DNA of 40,000 nt from Paulinella micropora (GCA_019918135.1 WBZZ01000940.1:1-40000); one strand, 5' to 3'. Shown: positions 1 through 10,577, numbered from the stretch's first letter. Numbers and translations are program-made. Notes: generated from the sequence alone by a model not told the origin.

Positions 1-1634
1 CGGGCTTTCGGGTGCCGCCGCCGCTTCCGCAGGTGGTCGCGCGGGTGGCGGCGGCGGCGGCGCCAGCGCCGAGATCTCCTCCAGCAGCCCCTGCACCGCC
101 TTGCTCCGCCCACGATCGCCGCCGCGCTCTTTTCTTGCGCCCGCGCGAAGTTCTGGTTCTGCACCGCCGTGGCGCGGTAGAAGGCCGCCGACTCCGCAAA
201 GAAGTGCTGGACTACGCTCAGTGCCTCGCCGAACGCCTTGAGCTTCTTTTCCAGGCCCGCCGGCAACGACTCGGCGCGCGCCGACGACGACGACGACGAA
301 GACGACGCCGCCGCCTCCGCCGCCTTCTCTGATTCCTGGCAGCTCTCCACGTAGCGCGGCGGCAGCCAGTTAGGGTCCTGCGCCCGCTTGCGTACCACCT
401 CCAGCAGGCCCGACGGTAGTAGGAAGCCCTTGGCCTGGCCCCGTTCGCCATAAATGCGGTTGCCGCAGTGCTCGATCGCGGCCAGATGTGGCACCAGGTC
501 GGCCGCCAGCCCGAGGCTCACGAACGTGGCCAGCCCCGTCTGCAGCGCCACGTGCGGCAGGCCGTCCGCGGCGCCCTTGCCCGCGGGCGCGCGCAGCGTC
601 ATCATGACATACAGGGCCTCGGCGGACGCCGAAATGAGCGGCTGCGGCGCCGAACGATCGAACGGGATAGCGGGCAGCACGATCAGCTGGCCCAGATCGC
701 CCACGGTCAGCTCGCTGAACACGTCGCGGCCCAGGCTGTGCAGGTTGCGCGCCACGGGGTCGAACTTCTTGTGGTGGCCCGCCACTTCCTGGGGCGGGCG
801 CCAGTGCAGGCCGCGCAACGCCTTCGAGGTGCCCACGCGCACTTGCTGCACGGCCTTGTCCTTGCCGAACACGCCGAGCGCCGCCAGGCTCTTGGTATTT
901 AGCGGCTTGCTCAGGCGCAGCCGCGCGCTCCAGCCCCAGTTGCCACGGCTCCGTGTGCCGGCGGCCCCGGAGTTGTCGTTGTTGCCGGGCAGCCCCGGCT
1001 CCGTCATGTAGAACTTCTGCTTGGCCTGCAACTGCTGGGGCAGCGCGCGCGAGTCGTGCCGCACCGACCACACCGCCTTCAGCAAAGCGCTGTGCTCCGC
1101 GAACTTGCCCGCTAACGCGCCGGGCATCTTGATGAGCGACTCGATGTTGCGGTCTTCCCAGGGGTTGATCTGTTGCCCGGCCTGCAGCTGCGTCAACTGC
1201 ACGTCGGGGGCGCGTTTCTCTTCCGCCTCGTCCTCGGACGTCGACGCCGAGCTGTCGCCCCTGGCGGGCTTCGCCTTCTTCTTGGGCTTGGCGCCTTCTT
1301 CCGTCTTTCTTTTCTTCGCGCTTCTGTCTTCTTCCGCTTTCTCTGGCTTCTTCTTGCTCTTCTTCTTGCTCTTCTTCTTGTTGTTGCTGCTCTTCTGGTG
1401 GCTCTTCTTGCTGCTCTTCTGGCCATCCGCGCCGGCTTCGCGGCGCCCGCGTTTCTTGGACACTGCTTCGTCCCCACTCTTCTCCTCCTCCTCCTCTTCC
1501 TCCTCGTCGTCGTCCGCGATAAACGACCCGTCGTCGTCGCTCTCCTGTGAGTCGTCCCTGCTGTCCAGCGACTCCTCCGAGTCGCTGCTCTCGTCGCTCC
1601 CGCCGGCCGCTTCCGAGTCCAAGTACTTGCTCAT
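1..1634 (-). CDS. Unrecognised acidic/lysine-rich protein, 3' end beyond the window
   Basis: The start is the ATG at 1634 and the frame runs off the left edge. Codon use and composition favour this frame over the longer overlapping minus-strand frame (370-1680), which reads as an Arg/Gln/Glu-rich shadow. The first ~60 residues are Ser/Asp/Glu-rich with a run of glutamates. Residues ~65-120 are Lys/Ser-rich, like a nuclear-localised tail. A globular segment of about 300 residues follows, then an Ala/Ser-rich linker and a proline run near the edge. Around 105-107 the sensible frame changes, as if one G were missing from a short G-run. I recognise no domain. The charged N-terminus suggests a nucleic-acid or chromatin partner, which is inference only. 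Expression would be from the G-rich spacer to its right. Confidence 0.6.
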   Translation of the reverse strand, partial: MSKYLDSEAAGGSDESSDSEESLDSRDDSQESDDDGSFIADDDEEEEEEEEKSGDEAVSKKRGRREAGADGQKSSKKSHQKSSNNKKKSKKKSKKKPEKAEEDRSAKKRKTEEGAKPKKKAKPARGDSSASTSEDEAEEKRAPDVQLTQLQAGQQINPWEDRNIESLIKMPGALAGKFAEHSALLKAVWSVRHDSRALPQQLQAKQKFYMTEPGLPGNNDNSGAAGTRSRGNWGWSARLRLSKPLNTKSLAALGVFGKDKAVQQVRVGTSKALRGLHWRPPQEVAGHHKKFDPVARNLHSLGRDVFSELTVGDLGQLIVLPAIPFDRSAPQPLISASAEALYVMMTLRAPAGKGAADGLPHVALQTGLATFVSLGLAADLVPHLAAIEHCGNRIYGERGQAKGFLLPSGLLEVVRKRAQDPNWLPPRYVESCQESEKAAEAAASSSSSSSSARAESLPAGLEKKLKAFGEALSVVQHFFAESAAFYRATAVQNQNFARAQEKSAAAIVGGARRCRGCWRRSRRWRRRRRHPRDHLRKRRRHPKA

Positions 1635-2731
1635 GGTTTTGGGGGGTTTGTGTACCGTCTAAGAGAGGCAAAAAACACACAGCACACTGCTCTCACACGG
1701 CAGAGCAAGACGGCGCCAGAGGGGGGGGAATGTGTGTCGGGGGGGGGGGGAAATGTGTGCGTGCGTGGGGATGGGTGTGGGAAAGAAAACAGCGGGGTGG
1801 GGGGAGAGAGGCGTGGCACGCACTGCAAAGTGTCAATTCTGGAGGCCGTGCGTGTCTCTCTTTGTTTCGCCCTTGCGCCTTCTCAGTTTGGGGTAGGTGG
1901 GGGGGGGGCCGCTGAAGACAGGGGGGGGGGGGCCGGCTTGCGCTTGTGGCTACTTTCGTACGTGCAGGCCCCCCTCCCCTCCTTTCTCTCTCTCTCTGCT
2001 CTTCTCGTGCAGAGTGTGTGGGGGGGGGGGCCGCAGGAAAAAGCGAGGGGGCAAGGGTGAGGGGCGGGACAGGGAAGAAGGAACATGTCGGTGCAAAAGT
2101 CTTTGGGGTGGGGGGAAGGGGGAGGGATGGGGAGAGGCTCAGAAAAAACAAAGCTGCTCGACGGGCAGGGGATTTCTTTATCTTTCACCGGACCCCCATC
2201 ATAGAGGGGGGACAGGGCACTGCCCCCTCCCCCTTTTGGTGTCGTGGGAAGGTAGGAACGGGGAAAGGGAGGGGGAAGAAAGGGGCAAGGGACTAGGGGA
2301 GAGGGGGCGGGGCGCGCAAGAAAGCCCAAACCGCAAAACAAAAACCCGCGGCTTCGGGCAGAGATCGGTTTTGCAAGGAGCAGGGGTGCCCCCGCCTGCT
2401 CGTGAGCGTGTCCGCGCTGGTCTCTCCGGCTTCGGATGCCGTGGGGTAAGAATCGTGTTCATCAAAGAAAAAAACTAATTTAATGAAAACCAAACAAATT
2501 CTTTTTTTCTAGTCTCCTGCACTTTTCTGACGACAATCGCCTATTGTCAGTGCAGCCAGCGCACTGCCACCGTCTGACGCACGGAAGTCTAGCGTGCGCC
2601 TGCAACACACACACACAGAAGGCGTGATGGGTTCGCAAAATGCTGTTGATACGAAAAAAAAGCAGTAACAGGCCTTTGGATAAAAATGAGAATGAACATA
2701 ATCCAAAAACTTACCTCTTGAAACATCCTGG
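1635..2731. other. Gene-free G-tract-rich spacer
   Basis: I see no credible gene here; the open frames are Gly/Pro/Arg low-complexity shadows. The stretch holds many G-runs of 8-12 on the plus strand (about 1722-1750, 1900-1932, 2020-2032, 2106-2125), so G-quadruplex formation is plausible. A small hairpin lies at 2532-2548 (GACAAT, 5-nt loop, ATTGTC), about 185 bp past the helicase stop codon. Confidence 0.6.
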
Positions 2732-5622
2732 TTATTCTGGTTTTTTATCGTTTTTATCCAAAGGGTACTTTTTCCGCACGTTCCTGACTGTCGGCCGACA
2801 GTCGGGACCTCTTGGAAGAAGACCCCTGCGTCGCTCCTCTCGCGTTCGCTTTTGTGCTTCCTTGTACCTCTTTTTTAAGGCCTTCCAGTCCTTGATGCCA
2901 GCAATCTGGCAGACGCGCCTGCGCTCCGCCTTGCTATTCGCCTCTAACATTTTTTCGATCGCGCGCCTGACCTCTTCTGTGTTCTCCTGCGCCGCTGCCA
3001 AGGTCAAAACCCTTTCCTGCCACTCCTTGACGCTCTCGCTGAGGCTGTCACTGGGTTCCAAATCCGGACCGACAAGCTTAGGCGGAGTAGAGTCGTCGTC
3101 GCCTTCCTCCGCGTAATCGTCCTTTCTCACCAGCTTCATGTTGCGGATGCCCTGTAGCTTGCCACGCACGCGTTTCTCGTTGTAATGTTTGCCGCAGTTC
3201 TCCTTGCTAGGCTTCATCCAGCACATCGTATCGGAGCAACCAAATTTAGGCCCGCAATCTTGGCCAGGCATGTCCTTGTGTGTATTACAATACTTGCAAA
3301 AGTTGCATTTCTTTTCGCCTCTGAACACCTCGTATCCCTGCCTGCGCAACGCGGTGTCCCCGATGTCGTCGAACTTGACGAAGAACGAGCGCTGGTCATC
3401 TTTCAAGAACTTGACAAAGGCCGCCTCGAACTTGTCCCACGGAGTGAAGTAGCCAGTCTTTTTTCGCACGCGCCACTCGGTGCTACCTTCGTTGAGGAAC
3501 TTGCTCAACAGGTTCGTCTGGCTCTGGATATCCCTTTTGTTTTTGCACAGTTCCTCGGGCGCGACGTGCAGCCAAAAATCACAGCGACCCTTCTGCTCCA
3601 CCAGGGACCTATAACGCTTGACGCATCGCAGAAGGATGTACGGCAGCTCCTTCTCGATGATGTCTTCCGCTAGCCGAGGCTTCTTCTCTTTCACTTCTGT
3701 GCGAAAGAAGAAAACATGAAGTCGGTCACCTATCTGCCCTTGGTTGTCCTTGTAATTCACCACATGGTTGGAGGCCCAGGCCTGGGGCACTGTCCAGACG
3801 TGGTCTGTTATCCCCGTCAGGTACTTGCGTTCGACTGGCACCATCTCACCGGAGACCATGCGTTGCAGCAGGGACTGGTCCAGCGCCTTCTCGAAGCCGA
3901 TCGGCATATCGTCCACCACCAAGAGCTCCTTCAGGTACACCCCCTGCATGCCGAACTTGCCTTCGGATGACAGTGCCAGAGCGCCGATCTTGTGGCTGGG
4001 TTTCATGGCCCTCAGCACCTTGATAATCGTCCCCTTGCCCGTGCGAGTATCGCCTACCATGTACAGCAAGCCCTGCCAGTCGTCGTAGGCACAGACCGGG
4101 TACTGCACGCGGCCCAGGCTCACTTCCATGAACTCCGCCATCTCCTCAGAAAGCTGGTACCGCAGCAGACCGGCCCACAGCGGGGTCAGCCACTCGTCAG
4201 GGTGATTCACCGACTCTTGTAGCTTGGCGATGTCCACTTCCACGTCGTAGAAATGATCGGTAAAGGGCGGCTTCTTGCCCGCTTCTGCCAGTTGCTCCCA
4301 CGTGTAAAGTTTCAGCTCCTTGATATCGAACGTGCAGTTCCTGAAGCTTATCCAATTGGACTGCATCTGGTCCTTGCACAGGACAGGGAAACGAGGGTGA
4401 TGGCCAGTCTCGTACCAGTCCTCGAGAGACGACAGACGAGTCATCCGCTCGGTGTAGTAGACAGAGGTAGCCAGAGCAGTGTTTACGTAGTCGGCGAAGC
4501 TCGCATTGATCTTCGTGTAGACGCCGGGAATCGAGTCATGTGGCCTCAGGACCGCACCATCGAAGCGCACGTGCTTGTGCTTGCTGCCGTACAGGACGAG
4601 CTCGTGCATGCAGCGTTCCGGGTTGGTAGAGATCAAGTGGAGGCACCGAGGGCCGTAGTAGATGTTCCAGTCCTCCTCCGTGGGCGAACAGTCATCGGAG
4701 TGGTAGTCCAGCTCGAAGCCGAACTCGGCCTTGATGTGCTGCCTGACGCGCCCGATCATCTCGTCGGTCATGATCCGCTCGCCGCCAGGTAGTTTGTGCA
4801 CGCCGATCTCGTCGTGTTTCCACACCCCGACCCTGTACATGCACTTTCCCTGCTTGTCCTTGACAGAATGGAAAAAGTCGACGATGCCCTGCATGATCTT
4901 GCGTTCGTAGAGCTGCCACACGTACGCCATGAACGTGCCGTTCTTGTTGTGCTTCTTGTCCTCTCGGCCTTCCACGTTATTCCAGAGAGGTTGAAACTCG
5001 GCCAGCCTCTGGAACTTGGGTACCACGTTGAGCCAAGTCTGCTTCCACTCCCGCAGAATCGGGCAGTCCAGCTCGCCATCGCCCAGCACTGCCTGGCCGT
5101 TGATGACGCTGAGGAAACGCTGCTTCCCCCACTTACGGTTGGCCTTGTTGTCCTCCCTCCCTACCTCGGCCAGCAGCTCGGCAATCATGGCCTCGCGCTC
5201 CCCGCCCACGAAGCGCCTGATCATCGCCGGCACTCCATTTCCGCTTTTGTATCTTTCACGACAATGTCGTTCTTCGCCATAAGCCGCAGCAGGATGGTGC
5301 AGCAGGCGTTCTTGATATCCAGCCACTCGTACAGCTCGCCCGCGACGAGACGGCAGACCCAGCCGCTCACCATGCCCACGGACGCGCCGCTCCATAGCCT
5401 GGATCCCTCGAACTTCTCGCTCTCGGTGTACTTGACTTCCGCAAAAACCTCGCCCTTGTGCGCAGCAAGCAGGCCCTTCACAGCCCGCACTTCGTCTGGC
5501 TCGAAGTGCGCGTTGATTATAGAGATGTTCTCGAGACGAACGTAGTCCAGCTTCTGGTACAGCACCAGCCCAACCTTCTTGTCCTCCTCGTCGCTTGCTG
5601 CCTTCTTCTTGGCACGAGGCAT
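2732..5622 (-). CDS. D5-like primase-helicase (superfamily 3 helicase), one frameshift
   Basis: Replicative SF3 helicase of about 960 residues. The start is the ATG at 5622 (protein begins MPRAKKKAASDEED). Near 5229 the frame must shift by one base in a GGC/GCC run to continue into the long downstream frame. Walker A is GDTRTGKGT at about residue 525, Walker B LLVVDDMP at about 570. Motif C (polar, ending ASNH) and a GDRLHVFFF segment follow, in the order of poxvirus D5-type helicases. The N-terminal half precedes a region like the D5_N domain and contains DIKNA, reminiscent of virus-type primase/polymerase palms. Residues ~765-815 form a cluster of about nine cysteines and two histidines, probably zinc-binding. 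The C-terminal tail is basic. The family is typical of large DNA viruses and some plasmids, making this the best evidence that the left part is viral in origin. Confidence 0.85.
2786..2803. repeat. Perfect 18-bp palindrome inside the helicase 3' end
   Basis: GACTGTCGGCCGACAGTC is self-complementary over its full length. It sits in the basic C-terminal tail of the helicase gene, about 55 bp before the stop codon. It could be a protein-binding dyad or chance in GC-rich DNA. Confidence 0.5.
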
Positions 5623-6626
5623 GTCTCAGAAAGTCGCTATCACACAAAAACGCACAACAATAAAAAAGGGCAAGGAAAAGAAATCAGCGTGTTTTGCGGC
5701 GCGGTATTTTTCCGGGCAAATGTCGCCAGCGGCGGGGGCAAAATGGCAAAGGGTTCGTTCCGGCTGCTACCCATTCCCCTCTGTCGAAGACTAGAGGGTT
5801 CTGGCCTGGTCACCCGCCGAGGCTCGTGCCACGTCATCCCTTACCCGGCCGGCCGAGGTATGCCTTCATGTCCTCGTCTATTGCCTTTTTGTCCTCGACT
5901 ACTGCCGCAGGACAAACCCTCCCCCCCACCACTTTCTGGTCAGACTTTTTTTTGTTACGTGCTGAGACACTGAGCCGGCCCCGAACCTCCGTGCCGGCAG
6001 GTACGTGGTACCTCCCCCTTTTTTTCACTTTCTATTGTATAACTAGTTTTCAGAAAAGAGAATCTCAAGAAAGGAAGGGAGGAGAGGGGGGGGGGGGGTT
6101 TGCTCTGTGGGCGGCCGACAGGGAGCCATGAGATTTTTCAATGGGGGCCTGAGACTGCACTTTTTGAATTTTTTCAACGGCTAGGTACAAAAGTAAAAAA
6201 GGTACATCCTGGCCGGAGTAGATTTTGGGGGGCCGTCTCTGTGTCTCAGTGCAGGCGGTGGCTCGCGAGCACGGTCGCTCGACGAGCCACTGTAGCTCAC
6301 GCCGCCGACAAGCCGAATTTGGTTCGGGCAGGAGGTCGTTTGGGGTAGAAACGGGACACCTTTCCCGGCACATACCCCACTTTCATTCTCTTACACTTTG
6401 TTCTTTTCTTTCTCTTCTTACAATTAAAAATGTTGGAATTAATACCTCGACGGTGGAAGGAGGGGGGGGGGGCGGGAGTCGACAAAAGCCTCTGCACGCG
6501 CACCCCTGACCCTCCCCCGTCGTGGCCGAGCATTTTTTCGCGCGCCCCTACCTCCCCTGAAAATTTCTTGTGCCAAATTTCCCCCGGCTCTGCCGTTACG
6601 CGGGACACTTTTTTTTGGCTGCAAAG
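5623..6626. other. Divergent intergenic region with a hairpin at 6258-6290
   Basis: This 1 kb lies between two divergent genes and must hold both promoters. I see no gene. At 6258-6290 an inverted repeat (GTGGCTCGCGAGC, 6-nt loop, GCTCGACGAGCCAC) forms a 13-bp stem with one bulged A. T-rich stretches precede the plus-strand gene, including a T8 run 10 bp before its ATG. Confidence 0.55.
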
Positions 6627-7046
6627 ATGTCGGAGCACAAGGAATTCCGGCTGGCCCGGGCGTTGGTCCGGGGCCTGAAAAGGTATCTGGACCAGCGAAA
6701 CGTAGGCCAGGAAGAGGCGCTGGAGGCCGAGAGGGACCTGGCAGAGCTCGCGTCGGCCGCGCTAGAAGTCACGAGCGGGCCCTGGCACAGCACGTTGCAG
6801 AATCTCGCGGACAAGGCCAGCGCCGTCACCGACGGCGGCGAGGCCACCACTACGTTCGTCGAGACCTGTGGCACCTGCGGCTGCGTCGTGGTGTCGGAAA
6901 CGGACCACACACTACTGAGTTCGCGCCGGCGCGTCTTCTGGGTCGTGCCAGACAGCCCCCTAGGCGCGACGACGAACAGGCACACGTATTCGAATAAGCT
7001 GCAGTGCCGGCCCGACGGGAAGAAACATATTATAGCTACCGAATGA
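6627..7046 (+). CDS. Unrecognised 139-aa protein with a Cys knuckle
   Basis: I chose the ATG at 6627 (MSEHKEFRLARALVRG) rather than the upstream in-frame codon, because the preceding T8 run and low-complexity translation look non-coding. Residues 1-65 are predicted helical and charged. Residues 81-86 are CGTCGC, half of a possible zinc ribbon, but I see no clear second pair. The end is polar and beta-like. The gene is divergent from the helicase and convergent with the P-loop kinase gene, whose stop codon is ~115 bp away. An AATAAA-like signal (7095-7100) follows on the plus strand. No function is assigned. Confidence 0.6.
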   Translation: MSEHKEFRLARALVRGLKRYLDQRNVGQEEALEAERDLAELASAALEVTSGPWHSTLQNLADKASAVTDGGEATTTFVETCGTCGCVVVSETDHTLLSSRRRVFWVVPDSPLGATTNRHTYSNKLQCRPDGKKHIIATE

Positions 7047-7161
7047 ACAAAAAAAAAAGCGAACCTCGTGCTATTAAAAATTGTGCAAAAAGAAAATAAA
7101 GGAAGGAACAACTTTTATTGCTTAACGTCCTGCTTTTTTGCCAAGCCCCCTTTTTCTCCGT

Positions 7162-8256
7162 TCAAAAGAGGGCTCCAACTAGAGCAAATCCTCGGCTTGT
7201 ATCCCTAAAGAGTTTACCACTCGTGGCAAAAAATGCATAGTGCACAGGGGTGTGCCAACGGTTGCTGTTGGAGCTGGTCCGTTCTTGGCTGGTCATAAAT
7301 TCTCTGTGATTGTTGACCTCGTCCAGCCCTTGGATGGCCACAAGAAGAAGCTCCAGCCGAATCTGGCAACTGCAACCGGCCTTGCGGAGCCCTCGTATAA
7401 AATGTAATTTGTTGAGTTTGTTTACCAGCTCCAAGGTCTCCCGGCTCTGCGCGCCCCCCAACGAGATGGGCTTTGAAGCAAACGAGCCTTTTTCGTCGAG
7501 GTATTGCAGTCTCATGTTGTCTCCATTGTTGTCACAAATGTAGAGGACATCTGCGACTATTTGATAGCTGGGCAGAATTTCGTAAAAAAAGTTGTAGTAG
7601 GAGTTGCGGAACAATTCTTCAGGATTATGGGCGTTAAGCTGCCCCTCACGTCTAGCAAGTCTGCCCTTTAGGGTGTCTAGTTTGGTTAGGGGACAAACGA
7701 TGTAAACAGTGTACTTTTTCTGCTTGGCCAGCGAGCAGGCCCACAAGAGGCCTTGCAGTGCATCCCAGCCCCTGCCGTACGCACCGGTCGTTTCTAACAA
7801 GATCCCTGCGCCGAGTTCCATAGCCGCCTGTATCAGGGTATCATTCAGCTCGTCCAACCCCCGTGTTTCTTTGCGGGCGGCAAAATAGGTTTGCGTCCTC
7901 TTGTGCGTCACATATTTGCTAAAGACGGCTGATTTGGCAAGCTCATAGTCTCGATCTTTTCTCTCCTTTAATTCTGCCTCGATTCGGATCCAATTCCGCA
8001 CTTCCTCGCTGTGCATCTTGACCAGATCATCGATGCTGCCGTTGTACCAGGCTTTTACGTCAGCGAGAGCTTTACCTTCTCCGAAGACTTCATTAAGAAA
8101 CTTTTGGAGTACTTTGGACTTGCCAACTCCGGGGGGTCCGTACGTGACGATCAAGGTCTTGTTGTCTTTTTTCAGAGATTGGAAATCTTCGACGTGCGAA
8201 AGAATGTTGACCAGGTGCTGCGACTGTTTTGTTTCTGTCGCGGCTGTGTTTTGCAT
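7162..8256 (-). CDS. P-loop kinase resembling zeta-toxin/AAA_33 family
   Basis: The start is the ATG at 8256, giving 364 residues. The frame is open further upstream, but that part is translated poly-A/T DNA. The P-loop GPPGVGKS lies at about residues 37-44, followed by a helical segment. GILLETTG at about residue 153 matches the second strand and substrate region of zeta-toxin-like and polynucleotide-kinase-like ATPases. A downstream arginine-rich lid (KGRLARR) is at about 195. The likely activity is phosphoryl transfer to a small molecule or nucleic acid end, but the substrate is unknown. Such kinases occur in large DNA viruses, phages and cells. The last ~80 residues have no recognised domain. 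I see no antitoxin partner, so a toxin role is not supported by context. Confidence 0.65.
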   Translation of the reverse strand: MQNTAATETKQSQHLVNILSHVEDFQSLKKDNKTLIVTYGPPGVGKSKVLQKFLNEVFGEGKALADVKAWYNGSIDDLVKMHSEEVRNWIRIEAELKERKDRDYELAKSAVFSKYVTHKRTQTYFAARKETRGLDELNDTLIQAAMELGAGILLETTGAYGRGWDALQGLLWACSLAKQKKYTVYIVCPLTKLDTLKGRLARREGQLNAHNPEELFRNSYYNFFYEILPSYQIVADVLYICDNNGDNMRLQYLDEKGSFASKPISLGGAQSRETLELVNKLNKLHFIRGLRKAGCSCQIRLELLLVAIQGLDEVNNHREFMTSQERTSSNSNRWHTPVHYAFFATSGKLFRDTSRGFALVGALF

Positions 8257-8684
8257 TCTTTTTTTTTCTTCTTCTTTTGCAACAGTGCACCTTTTTTTTG
8301 AAAAATAAAATGTGCCGGGCAAACAACTACTTAAAAAAAACAACAGGCGGGAGAGAAGAAAAGGGGGTGGGCGGGAACGGAAGGGCAAGAGTGAGTTGGA
8401 AGAGTCCAAGTGAGGTTGGCGAGGCCCAAAAACGGGAAGAAAAAAGAAGAGAACGAGAGAGAGGGGGGGGGGTGTCTTTTTTTGGAGATTTCAACTAATG
8501 TTTAGAAAAAAACCAGCCAGAATATTTTTTAGGTGTAACCATACTATTTCTGCTACTTACGTTCGAACTGCAGATTATCAAGTAAAAACTGTTTTTTAAT
8601 AAAGACTCTATTTCGGCTGGAGACAGAATTGGGAGGGCGTCGCCGGGTGGGGGCGTCGGGAGGAATCGTTCTCTGTCTTTTGTT
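8257..8684. other. Purine-rich intergenic spacer
   Basis: About 430 bp between two minus-strand genes. It is rich in A/G runs (for example GA repeats near 8455-8475 followed by a G-run) and must hold the kinase promoter. No gene or clear hairpin is visible. Confidence 0.5.
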
Positions 8685-9983
8685 TCATTGAGCCAGCCGG
8701 CGCCGTTTGTGGGCGAAAGTCTTGAGCTCGCGGTCGATGAATTGCTCCCGCTTGTCCACCCTGAGCACAAAGTCCGGAGTACTATTATCCACCACCTGCC
8801 TGAGGCACGCGCTGAGGAGGAGCAGGTAGCCCGGGGTGCGACAGGCCGCGACCCGGACCTCGTGGCTCAGGGGCCGCAGCAGGCCCTCCACAGCGGCCCG
8901 CTCGTTGCGCACTTTCTCGTACCCCCTGAATTCTAGTGGCTGGTTCTTGGCTGACGGGTCGTAGCCTAGGAATTCGTCCTTGAACAAAGCTGTAGCACAA
9001 AGGCTCTTGGCCCGCATTTCTAGTAGGATCAACTCTAGCTGCTGCTGCGTAGGTTCGGCGCCCAAGGAACCTGTCAGAGGGTCTGGTTGCGGGAGCGCGT
9101 CGATCACTATTAGTGTATCGCGGGCTATTGTCCAGGCCTTGCAGATCTGGCGCTGGGCCGCCGGACAGATCTCTTGCGCGGACTCGTTGTTGCTTTCAGC
9201 AGCAGCAGCCGAAGGCGCGTCTTCGTCTGAAGGCGCGTCTTCGTCGGACGGGTCGGACGGGTCGGACGGGTGGAACATGTCCAGGAACTTGACACCCAGA
9301 CGTTCGTGCAGCGCGACCAGAGAGCTGAAGGACGGGACGCGGGGCGAGGCGGGCTGGGGCTGGACGAACCAGTAGTGGCTGGCCTCCGTGCACACCAGGA
9401 CAGCACCTAGCTCGTGCACGCGAGCTGGCTCAACGGTGCCGCTCGGGCCGAGGACGCGGGACACGAACTCCGCTGGCGTCAGGCGGACCGCCTGCTGCAA
9501 ATGGCTGGTATCACCGACTAGCAATCCGTGCAGGAGGGGACAATCCCTGGCCAGAGCGTTGTCGAGGGGCGCGGCACACAGGCCCCGCAAACGAGGTTCC
9601 GCCCGGGCGGGCGCCAGACCTTGTAGTGTTGCGGCCAGCCGCGCGGACGAAAGGTGCAGGAACATGCCCTTGGTGGGTAGCCGCAGCAGAAAAGACTGGA
9701 ACATGCAGCGGGCCTGGGCAAAGGCTATGATCTTGGACCACAAGCGCTTGTGGTCCGGCCCAAGCTCGCTCTCGAACTCGTCAAACCACACGTGCGGCGA
9801 CACTCGGTCCCTGCTGATTGGTTCGGCGCCCGCGTTCAGCACGACTTCAACGCAAGCCCCGGCTCGTGACTCCAGGACCTCGCGCAGGCTTGGCAGCGAC
9901 TTGATCTCCGTGGATCTCAGGAAGCAAGGCGGAGTGGGAGTTGTGGGAGCAGCAACGTCGGAAGGCAGGGAGCCGTCGCTCAT
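8685..9983 (-). CDS. Unrecognised 432-aa protein
   Basis: The start is the ATG at 9983 (MSDGSLPSDVAAPTTP); the upstream in-frame extension lacks coding character. The protein has a Pro/Thr-rich N-terminus and a long globular region of mixed helix and strand. Around residues 245-265 is a short acidic repeat of DPS units followed by two EDAPSD-type copies and an Ala run, likely a flexible linker that varies by slippage. The C-terminal third is Leu/Arg-rich and ends in a basic KRRRLAQ-like tail. I recognise no motif. A long inverted repeat (10030-10077) lies 47 bp upstream of the ATG and may be its operator or the end of another transcript. Confidence 0.6.
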   Translation of the reverse strand: MSDGSLPSDVAAPTTPTPPCFLRSTEIKSLPSLREVLESRAGACVEVVLNAGAEPISRDRVSPHVWFDEFESELGPDHKRLWSKIIAFAQARCMFQSFLLRLPTKGMFLHLSSARLAATLQGLAPARAEPRLRGLCAAPLDNALARDCPLLHGLLVGDTSHLQQAVRLTPAEFVSRVLGPSGTVEPARVHELGAVLVCTEASHYWFVQPQPASPRVPSFSSLVALHERLGVKFLDMFHPSDPSDPSDEDAPSDEDAPSAAAAESNNESAQEICPAAQRQICKAWTIARDTLIVIDALPQPDPLTGSLGAEPTQQQLELILLEMRAKSLCATALFKDEFLGYDPSAKNQPLEFRGYEKVRNERAAVEGLLRPLSHEVRVAACRTPGYLLLLSACLRQVVDNSTPDFVLRVDKREQFIDRELKTFAHKRRRLAQ

Positions 9984-10029
9984 TGGTTTTCTTTCCTGTG
10001 AAGCAAGGAAGAAAGAAAAATGCAGCAAG

Positions 10030-10077
10030 GTGTGCGCGAGTTTTTTACTGTGGTTGGACAGTTAAACTCGCGCACAC
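10030..10077. promoter_or_regulatory. Long near-perfect hairpin upstream of the 432-aa gene
   Basis: A 14-bp perfect outer stem (GTGTGCGCGAGTTT at 10030-10043 with its complement at 10064-10077) encloses a second 5-bp stem (ACTGT/ACAGT). It sits 47 bp from the start codon of the minus-strand gene at 8685-9983. Its position suggests an operator, cruciform or 5' UTR element, though it could be a 3' end processing site for an unseen transcript. Confidence 0.6.
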
Positions 10078-10179
10078 AACTAGAAATAAGAGCAGGAGAA
10101 AAAAAGAGATAGATGGATAAGAACAGGAAGAGGAGATCGCATAACTCTCTGCAGATACACATAAAAAACCATGGATACA

Positions 10180-10445
10180 TTACACACACCTGCACACACA
10201 CACCTGCACCCACCAATAGTAAGAACACGTACCTCTTGGTATCACACTCAAACACTCACACACACGCGTTGACGGATACACCAAACCCAGTCGCATACAC
10301 ACACACACACAACTCTTGGTGTATACACGTTCAGCCAAAAAGAAACACACACACACACAACACACACACACACAATTGTCTGTGTCGAGCCCCAAGAAAC
10401 ACGCACGGGGTAGACTGACAGTAACACACACACACGTGCACACGC
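10180..10445. repeat. CA-rich microsatellite region
   Basis: Interrupted (CA)n runs alternate with short unique sequence. Open frames across it are His/Thr or Cys/Val repeats and are not genes. Confidence 0.8.
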
Positions 10446-10577
10446 GACAATTTCTGTTTTGTATACGACGACAGATAAGCAAAGTCATTTCACGTGAGTG
10501 TGATATATTATGGTCACCAATATGAAAGAGAGGTGGGGGGAAAGAGGGGCCGATCCTTCTAACCAGCCGAACCTACA

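Noticed and set aside
370..1680. Long minus-strand ORF rich in Arg, Glu and Gln
   Set aside because: It is a shadow of the real minus-strand gene starting at 1634, whose frame has ordered domains and normal composition.
2509..2706. Small Cys-rich minus-strand ORF after the helicase
   Set aside because: Lies in a hairpin- and microsatellite-containing spacer and shows no coding signal beyond being open.
7162..8256. Toxin-antitoxin system based on the zeta-like kinase
   Set aside because: No antitoxin-like partner gene or operon arrangement is visible; family resemblance alone is not enough.
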